Source: UBA974 sp002292405 (GTDB taxonomy: Bacteria; Bacteroidota; Bacteroidia; Flavobacteriales_D; Sanyastnellaceae). From it: a DNA stretch of 64,000 nt. The notes beneath the pieces were generated by a model that was not told where the DNA came from, did no database searches, and saw only the letters and a list, made by a program, of their open reading frames with translations. Shown here one piece after another: positions 34,922-44,094 of the stretch (positions are counted from its first letter, which is position 1; every line of letters begins with the position of its first letter). Position numbers and translations under genes: made by a program. The stretch is from assembly GCA_943842425.1 (NCBI GenBank), contig CALTBR010000003.1, positions 496,001 to 560,000 of the forward strand, in the 5' to 3' direction.

Positions 34922-36946
34922 ATGAGAACTTCAGCATACATATATTTTCTAAGCACCCTATTTGCTTTGATTTATCTTTCTGAAGCGAAAGCTCAGGAAC
35001 AATATACTTTACAGGGGGATGCGATAGCTACAGGAAACAATTGCTATCAGCTCACAGATGCATTGGACAATGAAATAGGTGCTGTGTGGTATGATGAGAC
35101 CATCAATTTAGAACAGCCTTTTCACCTTCAGTTTAAAATGAATTTCGGGACCAACAGTGGAGCTGGAGGCAGCGCGTCTCCAGGAGCTGACGGAATTATG
35201 TTTGTGATGCAAACCGATGGACCCACTGCGCTTGGGCTACAAGGAGAAGGACTAGGTTTTGCTGGGTTTTCTCCGAGTTTAGGGATTGAATTTGATACCT
35301 ATTGGAATCAGAATATGGGAGACATCACAGCTGACCACATCGGAATTATGACCAACGGAAGTGTAAATCACAACTTAGAGACTTCACTGGCCGGGCCGGT
35401 TACTGCTACTTCTGATATTGCAGATATTGAGAATGGGGAGGATTATGCTGTAGAGATCGTTTGGGATCCTGAAGAGCAATACATAGAAGTGTACTTTGAT
35501 TGCGAATTTCGACTTTCTACCAACGTGGATTTAATCAACGACATCTTCCAAGGTAGCACGAATGTGACCTGGGGATTCACAGCGGCTACAGGTGGGGCAA
35601 ACAATGTGCATACTGTTTGCTTGTATGAAAATGCAACTCCTACAGGAGATGTTATACTATGCCTAGGCCAAAGCACACAACTTATCGCTCCCGGTGACCT
35701 CAACCAGTCATTTAGTTGGGAACCTGCCGATTTTCTAAGCGACCCCAATATTTACAACCCCACAGCATCTCCTAACTCCACACAAGTATATACAGTCACT
35801 TACACGGATTTTTGCGGAGACATACAAACTTCGAGCGTAGAAGTTTTTGCAGAACCCTTAGAAGTGAACATAACAGCCAATTACGACACCCTAGACTGCA
35901 TAAACACCTCTTCAACTTTACTCGCCAGCTCCAATTTCCCTAGCGGCGTCAGTTTCGCCTGGGAAATCGCAGATGAAGGAAACATTGTAAGCTCCATCGA
36001 TTGGGGAGCAGTTGTAAACGAAGCCGGAACTTATCAAGTGATCGCCTCATTTGATAACGGGGCATGCACTACCGAAGAAACCTACACCATAGAAATAGAT
36101 ACCATCCCTTTTAACGCAGAAGCTGGCCCTGACGGAGTCATCAACTGTTACGAACCCTATTTGGTTCTTCTTGGAGGAAGTGACGGTGAAAATGCTGAAT
36201 ATGTTTGGACTACATCTGAGAACGGAGAATTCTTCGGAAACAACAACATCGCTCAACCGACAGCTATCTCAGGAGGTGTTTATGAATTAACGGTAACAAA
36301 TCCTCTCAATGGGTGCATCTCATCGGACGACATGCTGCTAGTGGCCGACTTTACTGAACCAGAAATAGTTCTGGGTCAGCCTGACGGCATCATCAACTGT
36401 GAGAACCCCTCCGTTAACATAATAGGAACTGAGATTTATCCTGATGGGTATACAAGCATTTTAGAGTGGTCATGGGCTGAAGGTGAAGGCGCTCTTCTCG
36501 ATCCGACAGACATCCAACCCACGGCTCTTCTCCCTGGCGACTACCTCCTAACCGTCACCTTCCTTGAAACGGGATGCTCTACTGTGGCGAACTCTGTGGT
36601 TACTGTAGAAGAGGATGAGAGCTCTTTCATAGATATCTCCAGCCTTACAGTTCCTAATGTCCTAACTCCAGGATCAAGCAATGGGTTCAATGACTACCTC
36701 ACGCCCTTCCTCAAAGATCTTCCAGAGGTAAGCGCCCTGTCTATTTTAGACATCTACAACCTTAAAATATTTAATCGTTGGGGAATTCTAGTGTTTCAAA
36801 ATAACGGTCTGCCTTTAGCTTGGGACGGCAGGGCGAATGGTTCGCTTTTAAGCCCTGGCTCATACATGGTTATGATTGATTACATGTATTTATGCAATGA
36901 AGTCCAAACTGGATCTCACATTGGCCCACTAGAAATCATCCACTAA
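34922..36946 (+). CDS. L-type lectin-domain protein with T9SS type B sorting domain
   Basis: Secreted protein of 674 residues. Signal peptide (cut after AKAQ, about 25). An L-type (legume-like) lectin domain spans about 30-240 with ADGIMFVMQ, LGIEFDTYWN and YAVEIVWDPEE, implying glycan binding. Several Ig/PKD-like repeats follow (about 245-560; each with a GxINC-type Cys pair, as in PDGVINCYEPY and PDGIINCENPS). The C-terminal gliding-motility-type domain (about 575-674; VPNVLTPGSSNGFNDYL, LKIFNRWGILVFQN, LSPGSYMVMIDY) is the type B signal for export by T9SS. Ends 14 bp from the convergent ligA stop. Confidence 0.92.
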   Translation: MRTSAYIYFLSTLFALIYLSEAKAQEQYTLQGDAIATGNNCYQLTDALDNEIGAVWYDETINLEQPFHLQFKMNFGTNSGAGGSASPGADGIMFVMQTDGPTALGLQGEGLGFAGFSPSLGIEFDTYWNQNMGDITADHIGIMTNGSVNHNLETSLAGPVTATSDIADIENGEDYAVEIVWDPEEQYIEVYFDCEFRLSTNVDLINDIFQGSTNVTWGFTAATGGANNVHTVCLYENATPTGDVILCLGQSTQLIAPGDLNQSFSWEPADFLSDPNIYNPTASPNSTQVYTVTYTDFCGDIQTSSVEVFAEPLEVNITANYDTLDCINTSSTLLASSNFPSGVSFAWEIADEGNIVSSIDWGAVVNEAGTYQVIASFDNGACTTEETYTIEIDTIPFNAEAGPDGVINCYEPYLVLLGGSDGENAEYVWTTSENGEFFGNNNIAQPTAISGGVYELTVTNPLNGCISSDDMLLVADFTEPEIVLGQPDGIINCENPSVNIIGTEIYPDGYTSILEWSWAEGEGALLDPTDIQPTALLPGDYLLTVTFLETGCSTVANSVVTVEEDESSFIDISSLTVPNVLTPGSSNGFNDYLTPFLKDLPEVSALSILDIYNLKIFNRWGILVFQNNGLPLAWDGRANGSLLSPGSYMVMIDYMYLCNEVQTGSHIGPLEIIH

Positions 36947-36964
36947 CCTCTAATCTCAGGTTAG
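36943..36964. terminator. Possible bidirectional hairpin over both stop codons
   Basis: Perfect 7-bp inverted repeat CTAACCT / AGGTTAG with an 8-base loop. The stems contain the stop codons of the lectin gene (TAA 36944-36946) and, on the other strand, ligA (36961-36963). It lacks a T tract, so termination efficiency is uncertain. Confidence 0.4.
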
Positions 36965-38997
36965 CCAGATATTTTTGCTAGAAACTCGTCTTCGCTAATC
37001 ATCTCCACGCCAAGCTTTTCAGCTTTTTCCTTCTTACTGGGTCCCATCTTATCTCCAGCTACAATAAAGGCGGTCTTCTTAGAGATAGAGGAACTCACTT
37101 TCCCACCGTGTTTTTCTATCAACTTCTTTATTTCAGACCTATCGTGATGTTCAAACACCCCACTTACCACTATCGCTGCGCCATCTAATGTATCTGTCGC
37201 TCCTTCTATTTCTTCGATATGAAATTGCAGGCCAGCCTTTTCGAGTCTTTCAATCAACTGCAAGTTTCGAGTCTGGGATAAATAGTAGATGATACTCTCG
37301 GCTATCCTCTCTCCTATTTCGTCTATTTCCACTAAGTCATCTTTATCTGCTGACATTATAGCTTCCATACTACCTAAAGAGCGAGCCAACTTTTTTGCCA
37401 CAGTCTCTCCGACATATCTAATCCCTAAACCAAACAATACTCTCTCAAAGGGGATCTCCTTACTAACTTCAATTCCATTCAGAAGCTTCTTCACAGATAT
37501 CTCAGCCATCCTATCTAGGGGCAAGATGTCTTCCGCTTTTAAATCATAAAGCGATCCAGGATCGACCAACAACCCCGCATCAACTAATTGAACGACAGTT
37601 TCTGCACCGAGTCCATTGATGTTCATCGATTTACGGCTTATGAAATGGACGATGCGTCCTGACACCTGTGGCGGACATGATTCCGCATTAGGGCAATAAT
37701 GTGCCGCCTCACCCTCTTCTCTTACGAGCTCAGCCCCACACTCTAAACAATTCGTGGGAAAGCTGTCAGGCGCGGCACTGAACAAATCATCTCCTACACC
37801 CCTCATGCTCTCATCTACCCCTACTATTTTTGGAATTATTTCTCCGCCTTTTTCAACGTATACGTAATCTCCGGAGATGAGCCCAAGGCGAGAAATTTGG
37901 TCTGCATTGTGGAGAGACGCTCGCTTCACGGCAGTACCTCCCAATTGTACCGTCTCCAAATTCGCCACGGGAGTCACCGCGCCAGTTCGCCCCACCTGAT
38001 ATACAATCTTTATTAACTTCGTCTTCACTCGTTCTGTCTCAAATTTGTAGGAAATAGCCCAGCGTGGGCTTTTCGAAGTGAGACCTAAGCGCTCCTGTTG
38101 ATCATACCTATCTACCTTGAGCACTACACCATCTATCGCAAAAGGCAATTCACTTCTTGACTTATCCCAAAACTTTATAAACTCCATCACACCCTGAGCA
38201 TCACTACTCGTAGCAATCATCTTCTCAGAATTGCGTGGAACCCTGAAACCCCAAGAACCTGCTTTCGATACAGCCTCGCTGTGAGTTGGCGCTTCACCTT
38301 TCGCTAAAACGTTATACATCATACAATCGAGTTTCCGCTTGGCCACCTCACGACTATCCTGCAACTTCAAAGATCCCGAAGCTGTATTACGCGGGTTTGC
38401 AAACTGCGTTTCTCCCGATTCTTCTCTTAGCTCGTTCAGCTCATTAAACGCCTCAAATGGATAAAATATCTCACCCCGTATCTCTAACTTATCAGGAGCC
38501 CCTTCTTGCAAAAGCAATGGAATCGTCCGTATCGTCTTCACGTTAGCTGTTATATCTTCACCTGTTGCTCCATCTCCACGAGTTAAAGCCCTCATTAACC
38601 TACCATTTTCATACTGCAAGCTTATCGCTACTCCATCGTATTTAAGCTCCATCACATACTCAACCTCCTCACCCTCCAGGCCTTTAATTACTCTGGCCAT
38701 CCATTGCTCCACTTCATCCTGATCGTATGTGTTGGAGAGGGACAACATCGGTGTTGAGTGCTCCACTTTTTCAAACCCATCGACAGGGTCACCGCCTGGT
38801 CGCTTTGTGGGCGACAAATCATCATCGAATTCTGGGTGAGACAGCTCGAGTGTCTCAAGCTCTTTCATAAGCACATCAAACTGTTTATCAGAAATAATAG
38901 GATTTGCTAAATTGTAGTATAAGTGATTGTGATTGTGGAGTTCAGCCCTTAACTCTTCTATTGTTTCCCTTATATTTTTTGATGTGTTTTTAGACAT
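36961..38997 (-). CDS. ligA: NAD-dependent DNA ligase LigA
   Basis: Seals nicks in replication and repair using NAD+. 678 residues, usual. Domain order: Ia/adenylation with the nucleophile Lys in ELKYDGVAIS (about 118), then SISYKFE-type motif as WAISYKFETER, OB fold (VGRTGAVTPVANLEPV-like, here NLETVQLGG), a four-Cys zinc finger (CLECG...YCPNAESC, about 412-436), helix-hairpin-helix repeats and a BRCT domain (about 600-678, LDGAAIVVSGVFEHHDR). Last gene of the parE-parC-amylase-prmC-ligA run; overlaps prmC by 8 bp. Confidence 0.98.
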   Translation of the reverse strand: MSKNTSKNIRETIEELRAELHNHNHLYYNLANPIISDKQFDVLMKELETLELSHPEFDDDLSPTKRPGGDPVDGFEKVEHSTPMLSLSNTYDQDEVEQWMARVIKGLEGEEVEYVMELKYDGVAISLQYENGRLMRALTRGDGATGEDITANVKTIRTIPLLLQEGAPDKLEIRGEIFYPFEAFNELNELREESGETQFANPRNTASGSLKLQDSREVAKRKLDCMMYNVLAKGEAPTHSEAVSKAGSWGFRVPRNSEKMIATSSDAQGVMEFIKFWDKSRSELPFAIDGVVLKVDRYDQQERLGLTSKSPRWAISYKFETERVKTKLIKIVYQVGRTGAVTPVANLETVQLGGTAVKRASLHNADQISRLGLISGDYVYVEKGGEIIPKIVGVDESMRGVGDDLFSAAPDSFPTNCLECGAELVREEGEAAHYCPNAESCPPQVSGRIVHFISRKSMNINGLGAETVVQLVDAGLLVDPGSLYDLKAEDILPLDRMAEISVKKLLNGIEVSKEIPFERVLFGLGIRYVGETVAKKLARSLGSMEAIMSADKDDLVEIDEIGERIAESIIYYLSQTRNLQLIERLEKAGLQFHIEEIEGATDTLDGAAIVVSGVFEHHDRSEIKKLIEKHGGKVSSSISKKTAFIVAGDKMGPSKKEKAEKLGVEMISEDEFLAKISG

Positions 38998-39904
38998 TTT
39001 TTACAGCGATTACATGCCTGTTTTTCCCTTGCATATCTACTATTATTTCAATCTTAGAAAACCCATTACCAGACACAATCAACTCCTTTACCTCTTCTGT
39101 AAAATCCTCATGACACTCAAGCCCCATTAACCCTCCTGGCAGCAACACCTCCCTTTCACAGTGATGAATTATCGCTTGATAGAATTTAAGTGGCTCATCA
39201 TCTGGCACGAACAGCGCCATAGAAGGCTCATAATTGACAACTTTCGAGGACATTGATTTCTTTTCTAAAGTAGGAATATACGGAGGATTAGAAATGACCG
39301 CATCAAACGACTGACCTTTAAAAGGCACCTCTGAAAGTATATCTGAACATTCAAACGCTACACTAAGATTGTAAGAATCGGCATTCTTCAAAGCTACTTT
39401 CAATGCCGAATCTGAAAAGTCTGTTGCAAAAACCTCCGCCTCAGGCATCCTGTTTTTCAAAGACAAAGCGACACATCCTGAGCCAGTCCCTATGTCTAAC
39501 ACTCTCCCGTTAAACCCCTTCCACAATCTTTCGACTATCGCAAATACGATCTCCTCTGTCTCAGGCCTGGGAATTAATACATTGACATCCACAAACAGGT
39601 CTAGCCCATCGAAATGCGCACTTTTTAAGACATACTGAACCGGCTTCCCTGCCGCCAGATCCTCTCCTATTAAAGCTAACCTATCAATTAAAGACTCTGA
39701 GTATCGAAAGCCTTCCATCATCCTTTCTCCTCGACTTTTTAGAGAAACGAAGTCTAAACACATTCCCGCTACCGGCAATACCTCACCCTTTTCGACACCA
39801 GAATTCATTCTTTGCACCAACCAGTCTCTAATCGAAATCTCGTCGTTGGCTATAGGCCAAGGGCCTTTCCCTCTTGCTACCCGATTAGCCATAGAGCTAT
39901 CCAT
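38990..39904 (-). CDS. prmC: Release factor glutamine methyltransferase PrmC (HemK)
   Basis: SAM-dependent enzyme that methylates the Gln of the GGQ motif in RF1 and RF2. 304 residues. The helical N-terminal domain is followed by PVQYVLKSAHFDGLDLFVD, RPETEEIV (about 114-121), the SAM motif VLDIGTGSGCVALSL (about 136-150) and the catalytic ISNPPYIP (about 205-212). The start at 39904 overlaps the amylase by 8 bp; an in-frame ATG at 39892 is an alternative. Overlaps ligA by 8 bp at its end. Confidence 0.95.
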   Translation of the reverse strand: MDSSMANRVARGKGPWPIANDEISIRDWLVQRMNSGVEKGEVLPVAGMCLDFVSLKSRGERMMEGFRYSESLIDRLALIGEDLAAGKPVQYVLKSAHFDGLDLFVDVNVLIPRPETEEIVFAIVERLWKGFNGRVLDIGTGSGCVALSLKNRMPEAEVFATDFSDSALKVALKNADSYNLSVAFECSDILSEVPFKGQSFDAVISNPPYIPTLEKKSMSSKVVNYEPSMALFVPDDEPLKFYQAIIHHCEREVLLPGGLMGLECHEDFTEEVKELIVSGNGFSKIEIIVDMQGKNRHVIAVKNV

Positions 39905-41327
39905 TCACCTTTCTTAATACGATGTAACCCCAAGGGGCTACAATTCCATCTTCCCCTATACCCTTACTTATTGCAGGCTCAAACTTCCCTTCTGGCATAT
40001 TCACACTTAGAAAAGCAGGCTCGCTACTGAGGTTTAGAATCACTACTATTTGGCTTTCCGCTTTTGACTTCGTAAATCCAAAAAACGTGTCTGGCGACTC
40101 ACATTCTAAAAGAACTGGGAAACCTCCGAATTCGCCATTCCAAAGTGCCTCCTCTTCGTGATGAAGGGTATTTATTGAAAGGTAAAAATCCGACTTTGAA
40201 TAAGTCCCCCACTCAATTGTATCCTTTTCGAAAAAACGAAGGCGTTTATCTAAACCAGCCTCTTGACCCGAGTAAATCAATGGCATGTCGAATAAAGTAG
40301 CTGAGAGCACTACCATAGCATCTGCTGCTTCACCATACCTCTCAGATATCGTCCCATTCCATGAATTCTCATCGTGATTCGTAGCGAAACCCATCCGATA
40401 AGCATCAGCTGGAAATTTGTCATATTCCTCTCGCAAGTACTCCCTTAAAACAGAAATATCTTCACGGCCTTGGGCTATCTCATTTGTCAAGTGGTGGTAA
40501 TGCCAGGCGTAGCTCATATCGAAAGCCCTATTGTGGTGGACAGGCCGCTCTGCTTCAGCTAGCATAAACACATCAGGCTTCACAATCTCTAATCTTCTTC
40601 TTGCCATTTCCCAAAACGCTACTGGCACCTTTTCCGCCACATCACACCTATATCCATCTACGTCACATTCTTCCACCCAAAACTCCATGGCGCTAACCAT
40701 AGCTTCATAAAGACCATTCTGCACTCCGTTAGCCCAATCAAACTGTGTCACATCCCACCAATCCGTACCTGTTGGCGGTTGTAAATTACCCGACGCGTCT
40801 AACAGGTAATATCCTCTGTGACTTTGAGTCCATTCACAATCGAATGCGCTGTGATTCGCTACCCAGTCGAGTATCACTCTCATCCCTAAAGCATGAGCCT
40901 GAGATACTACTGATTTCAATTCTTCTAAGGTTCCGTAATCTGGATTCACAGCCATGTAATCTCTCACGCTATACGGACTACCTAGGCTCGAGCTCCCCAT
41001 TTCCGCGATGTAGTTGTTGCTATTTTCCCCGCCTTTCCGATTTACTTCCCCAACAGGATGCACTGGCATTAACCAAAGGATATCCACCCCCAATTGTTGT
41101 AACCTGGGCAGATCTTTCGCGAATGCCTCTAATGTACCCTCTGCAGTATGCTGTCTCAAATTCACCTCATATATTGTTGCATTTTTAGACCAATCCCCAT
41201 GTTTCAAAACATCCTCAGTATCTCCAGATCCTAAAACTTCCGATGGCGTACTCGCATTCTCTACAATTCCACACGCTGCCATAGATAACACGCTTATAAA
41301 TAGAATTAATTTAGCAACAATTTTCAT
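39897..41327 (-). CDS. Alpha-amylase family (GH13) lipoprotein
   Basis: Glycoside hydrolase of family GH13, probably acting on alpha-glucans at the cell envelope. Lipoprotein signal with LSMAAC lipobox (Cys about 19). All four GH13 regions are present: I ILDWVANH (about 154), II GYRCDVAEK with nucleophile Asp (about 229), III MLAEAE with the acid Glu (about 257), IV ATNHDEN (about 316). 476 residues. It sits between parC and prmC, an unusual place for a secreted sugar enzyme, with a 13 bp gap from parC and 8 bp overlap with prmC. Exact linkage specificity cannot be told. Confidence 0.92.
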   Translation of the reverse strand: MKIVAKLILFISVLSMAACGIVENASTPSEVLGSGDTEDVLKHGDWSKNATIYEVNLRQHTAEGTLEAFAKDLPRLQQLGVDILWLMPVHPVGEVNRKGGENSNNYIAEMGSSSLGSPYSVRDYMAVNPDYGTLEELKSVVSQAHALGMRVILDWVANHSAFDCEWTQSHRGYYLLDASGNLQPPTGTDWWDVTQFDWANGVQNGLYEAMVSAMEFWVEECDVDGYRCDVAEKVPVAFWEMARRRLEIVKPDVFMLAEAERPVHHNRAFDMSYAWHYHHLTNEIAQGREDISVLREYLREEYDKFPADAYRMGFATNHDENSWNGTISERYGEAADAMVVLSATLFDMPLIYSGQEAGLDKRLRFFEKDTIEWGTYSKSDFYLSINTLHHEEEALWNGEFGGFPVLLECESPDTFFGFTKSKAESQIVVILNLSSEPAFLSVNMPEGKFEPAISKGIGEDGIVAPWGYIVLRKVNG

Positions 41328-41340
41328 GCTTCTTTCTTAT

Positions 41341-44094
41341 TTAAAATAAACTACCCTGCCCACCTTCATCAACATCAGAAGCTTTGTGCCTTTTTATCTC
41401 AAGCTTAACTTCTTCATGCTTAACCTCTACTGGGTTTGGAATAAATGGCTCCTCTTCCAATTCTACAGAGTCCACTTTTGACTCTTCTTCTACATTATTC
41501 AGCTTACGAGCTTCCATAATTTCAGATTCCACAGAAGCTTCTAACTCTAAGTTAACTGGCTCTAACAGGACCTCTGTAACTGGCAGAGAACTGAGCTTGT
41601 TACCCAGAGCTCGAACTCCTTTTAAAATAATAAATCCTCTAAGGTCAACAATTTCATCTTCCTTATCGCGAGTATGCTTGAACCTCCTGTTGTATTTAAC
41701 GCGAGCCTGGGGATGATACAAAGAGGTGGCTAAAGCGAGTTTGCTATCCTTATGATCTCCTATAAACCCTGCTGGCTTGACTGACATCTCTGGCAAGAAC
41801 CTCTTCACATACCAATCCTGTTTATCTCCGTCATAGTAAACGACCGATACAGGTCTCTCTTCATCCCATTTTTCAACAGAAAACATCTTATCATCAAAGT
41901 GCGTGCTGAAATCGAAACTCGTTAGAGAATACACCCCATCAGACTGAAGAGCCATAATCTTATCCTCGGCGTTGAATTCACCTAAGAACTTCCCTCTACC
42001 ATCGCCATTCAACCTCCTTACTGTTTCATCATACCAAACCTTGCGCGCGCCCAATGTCGATACTCCCTCCTCTTTCAACTCTATCCGCTTTACCATAAAT
42101 TTCGAAACAATATTCCCTCCTGCTCCACGTCCTTTAATTGCTATATCCGAAAAATTAAGCTCTATTTTCAAGCGCTTCAACCTCGCTGACTGCTTAAGGA
42201 GTACGTTTACGACCTCAGCCTCTCCATTTCTGTTTGCTGTGAAGTATAGAACCTTGGATTTAGCCGTTCCTTTCGTTATCGGATATTCTCTATCTCTTGT
42301 TATAGATTTCACATTGAACCTCTTCACCATACTCCTTCCAGAAATTCCGTCTAAATAGATTGCGTTGTAAGTCGTTCTTGTATCTCCTTTCTTCCAAATA
42401 GCTACGTGAATAATATCTTTCCCGAAAAAAGCCTTTTGGGAAATTTTACTCACCTGCATGATACCATCTTTACGGAATACGATTACATCGTCTATGTCGC
42501 TACAATCGCAAATAAACTCGCCTTCTCCTCGCTTGAGGCCCGTTCCGACAAAACCATCCTCTTTTTGGACATAAAGCTTCGCGTTTGCGACAGCAGCCTT
42601 AGTCCTATCAATGGTATCGAAAGTCCTCAGCTCAGTTTTACGCTCACGACCCGCTCGGTACTTCTTCTTTAAATTCTTAAACCAATCCACTGTGTATTCT
42701 GTGAGAGCAGCAAGATTTTCTTTCACCTTGACGATACTTTCCTCGAGTCCAGCAATTTTCGCATCTGCCTTGAAGGAGTTGAACTTAGAGATACGTTTAA
42801 TTCTTATTTCTGTGAGTCTTGTCACATCTTCGTCTGTAACAGCTCGCAGAAGTAGCTTAGTGTGGGGTTTTAAACCCGCGTGAATCGTCTCGAGTATCGC
42901 CTCCCAAGTTTCACACTCTTCAATATCTCGGTAAACTCTCTTTTCTATGAATATTTTCTCGAGAGAAGAGAAATGCCATGTTTCTTGAAGTTCGCCAAGC
43001 TCTATTTCAAGCTCACGACCTAAAAGATATTTCGTTCGCTCTGCGGAAGTCTTTAAAATTTCTGTTACTCCTATAAACTGTGGTTTATCGTCTAGGATTA
43101 CACACGCGTTAGGCGCTATAGACACTTCGCAATCTGTAAAGGCATAAAGAGCGTCAAGCATTTTATCTGGCGAAACGTTATTCGCAAGGTGGACTACGAC
43201 CTCTACGTCTTTTGCTGTATTATCTTCAACTTTCTTAACTTTAATTTTTCCCTTCTCGTTCGCCTTCAAGATGCTATCTATAAGTGAGCTTGTGGTTACT
43301 CCAAAGGGGACTTCCTTTACCACGAGAGTTTTGTTGTCGAGCTTATCTATTCGGGCGCGAACTCTTACTCGCCCCCCTCTTAGGCCATCATTGTAAAGCT
43401 CTACATCCGCCATACCTCCTGTCGGAAAGTCTGGGACTAGGGTAAATCTCTTACCCTCTAACGTGGCAATGCTTGCGTCAATAAGTTCGATAAAGTTGTG
43501 AGGGAGAATTTTACAAGCTAACCCCACCGCTATTCCTTCTACCCCATGGGCAAGTAAAAGCGGGAATTTTACAGGCTCGGTTTCTGGCTCTTTGTTACGC
43601 CCATCGTAAGAAGCTAGCCACGTTGTCGTCTTGTGGTTAAAAAGTACTTCTGTACCAAATTTACTAAGTCGCACTTCGATATAACGAGGTGCAGCTGCTC
43701 GATCACCTGTGAGAATGTTACCCCAGTTTCCTTGACAATCTAGAAGAAGATCCTTTTGGCCTATCTGAACCATGGCATCACCTATAGAAGCATCACCGTG
43801 AGGGTGGAACTTCATCGTGTTCCCGATAACGTTCGCTACCTTATGGTAGCGGCCATCATGCATCTCGTCCAAGGAATGAAGAATACGGCGTTGCACAGGC
43901 TTGAGTCCGTCGTACTGATGAGGAACGGCTCGCTCTAAAATTACATACGATGCATAGTCGAGAAAGTACTCGTTGTACATCCCCTGCACGCGAACTACCC
44001 TATCCATTTCACCTGCATCTATCCCTGAATTATCTTGCGACAAATCAGGCTCTTGCTCGTTGTCGTCCATCACGTTTTCGTCGTTATCTATCAT
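41341..44094 (-). CDS. parC: DNA topoisomerase IV subunit A
   Basis: Breakage-rejoining subunit of topoisomerase IV (GyrA/ParC family), which decatenates replicated chromosomes. 917 residues. The active Tyr lies in AAPRYIEVRLS (about 137); the quinolone-resistance region reads HPHGDASIGDAMVQIG. A coiled-coil tower (about 350-500) and a beta-pinwheel C-terminal domain follow. The last 80 residues are rich in Glu, Val and Lys and look disordered. I call ParC rather than GyrA from the pairing with parE and the Bacteroidota-type ASIGD motif; a gyrA would be expected elsewhere. Start overlaps parE stop as ATGA. Confidence 0.9.
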   Translation of the reverse strand: MIDNDENVMDDNEQEPDLSQDNSGIDAGEMDRVVRVQGMYNEYFLDYASYVILERAVPHQYDGLKPVQRRILHSLDEMHDGRYHKVANVIGNTMKFHPHGDASIGDAMVQIGQKDLLLDCQGNWGNILTGDRAAAPRYIEVRLSKFGTEVLFNHKTTTWLASYDGRNKEPETEPVKFPLLLAHGVEGIAVGLACKILPHNFIELIDASIATLEGKRFTLVPDFPTGGMADVELYNDGLRGGRVRVRARIDKLDNKTLVVKEVPFGVTTSSLIDSILKANEKGKIKVKKVEDNTAKDVEVVVHLANNVSPDKMLDALYAFTDCEVSIAPNACVILDDKPQFIGVTEILKTSAERTKYLLGRELEIELGELQETWHFSSLEKIFIEKRVYRDIEECETWEAILETIHAGLKPHTKLLLRAVTDEDVTRLTEIRIKRISKFNSFKADAKIAGLEESIVKVKENLAALTEYTVDWFKNLKKKYRAGRERKTELRTFDTIDRTKAAVANAKLYVQKEDGFVGTGLKRGEGEFICDCSDIDDVIVFRKDGIMQVSKISQKAFFGKDIIHVAIWKKGDTRTTYNAIYLDGISGRSMVKRFNVKSITRDREYPITKGTAKSKVLYFTANRNGEAEVVNVLLKQSARLKRLKIELNFSDIAIKGRGAGGNIVSKFMVKRIELKEEGVSTLGARKVWYDETVRRLNGDGRGKFLGEFNAEDKIMALQSDGVYSLTSFDFSTHFDDKMFSVEKWDEERPVSVVYYDGDKQDWYVKRFLPEMSVKPAGFIGDHKDSKLALATSLYHPQARVKYNRRFKHTRDKEDEIVDLRGFIILKGVRALGNKLSSLPVTEVLLEPVNLELEASVESEIMEARKLNNVEEESKVDSVELEEEPFIPNPVEVKHEEVKLEIKRHKASDVDEGGQGSLF

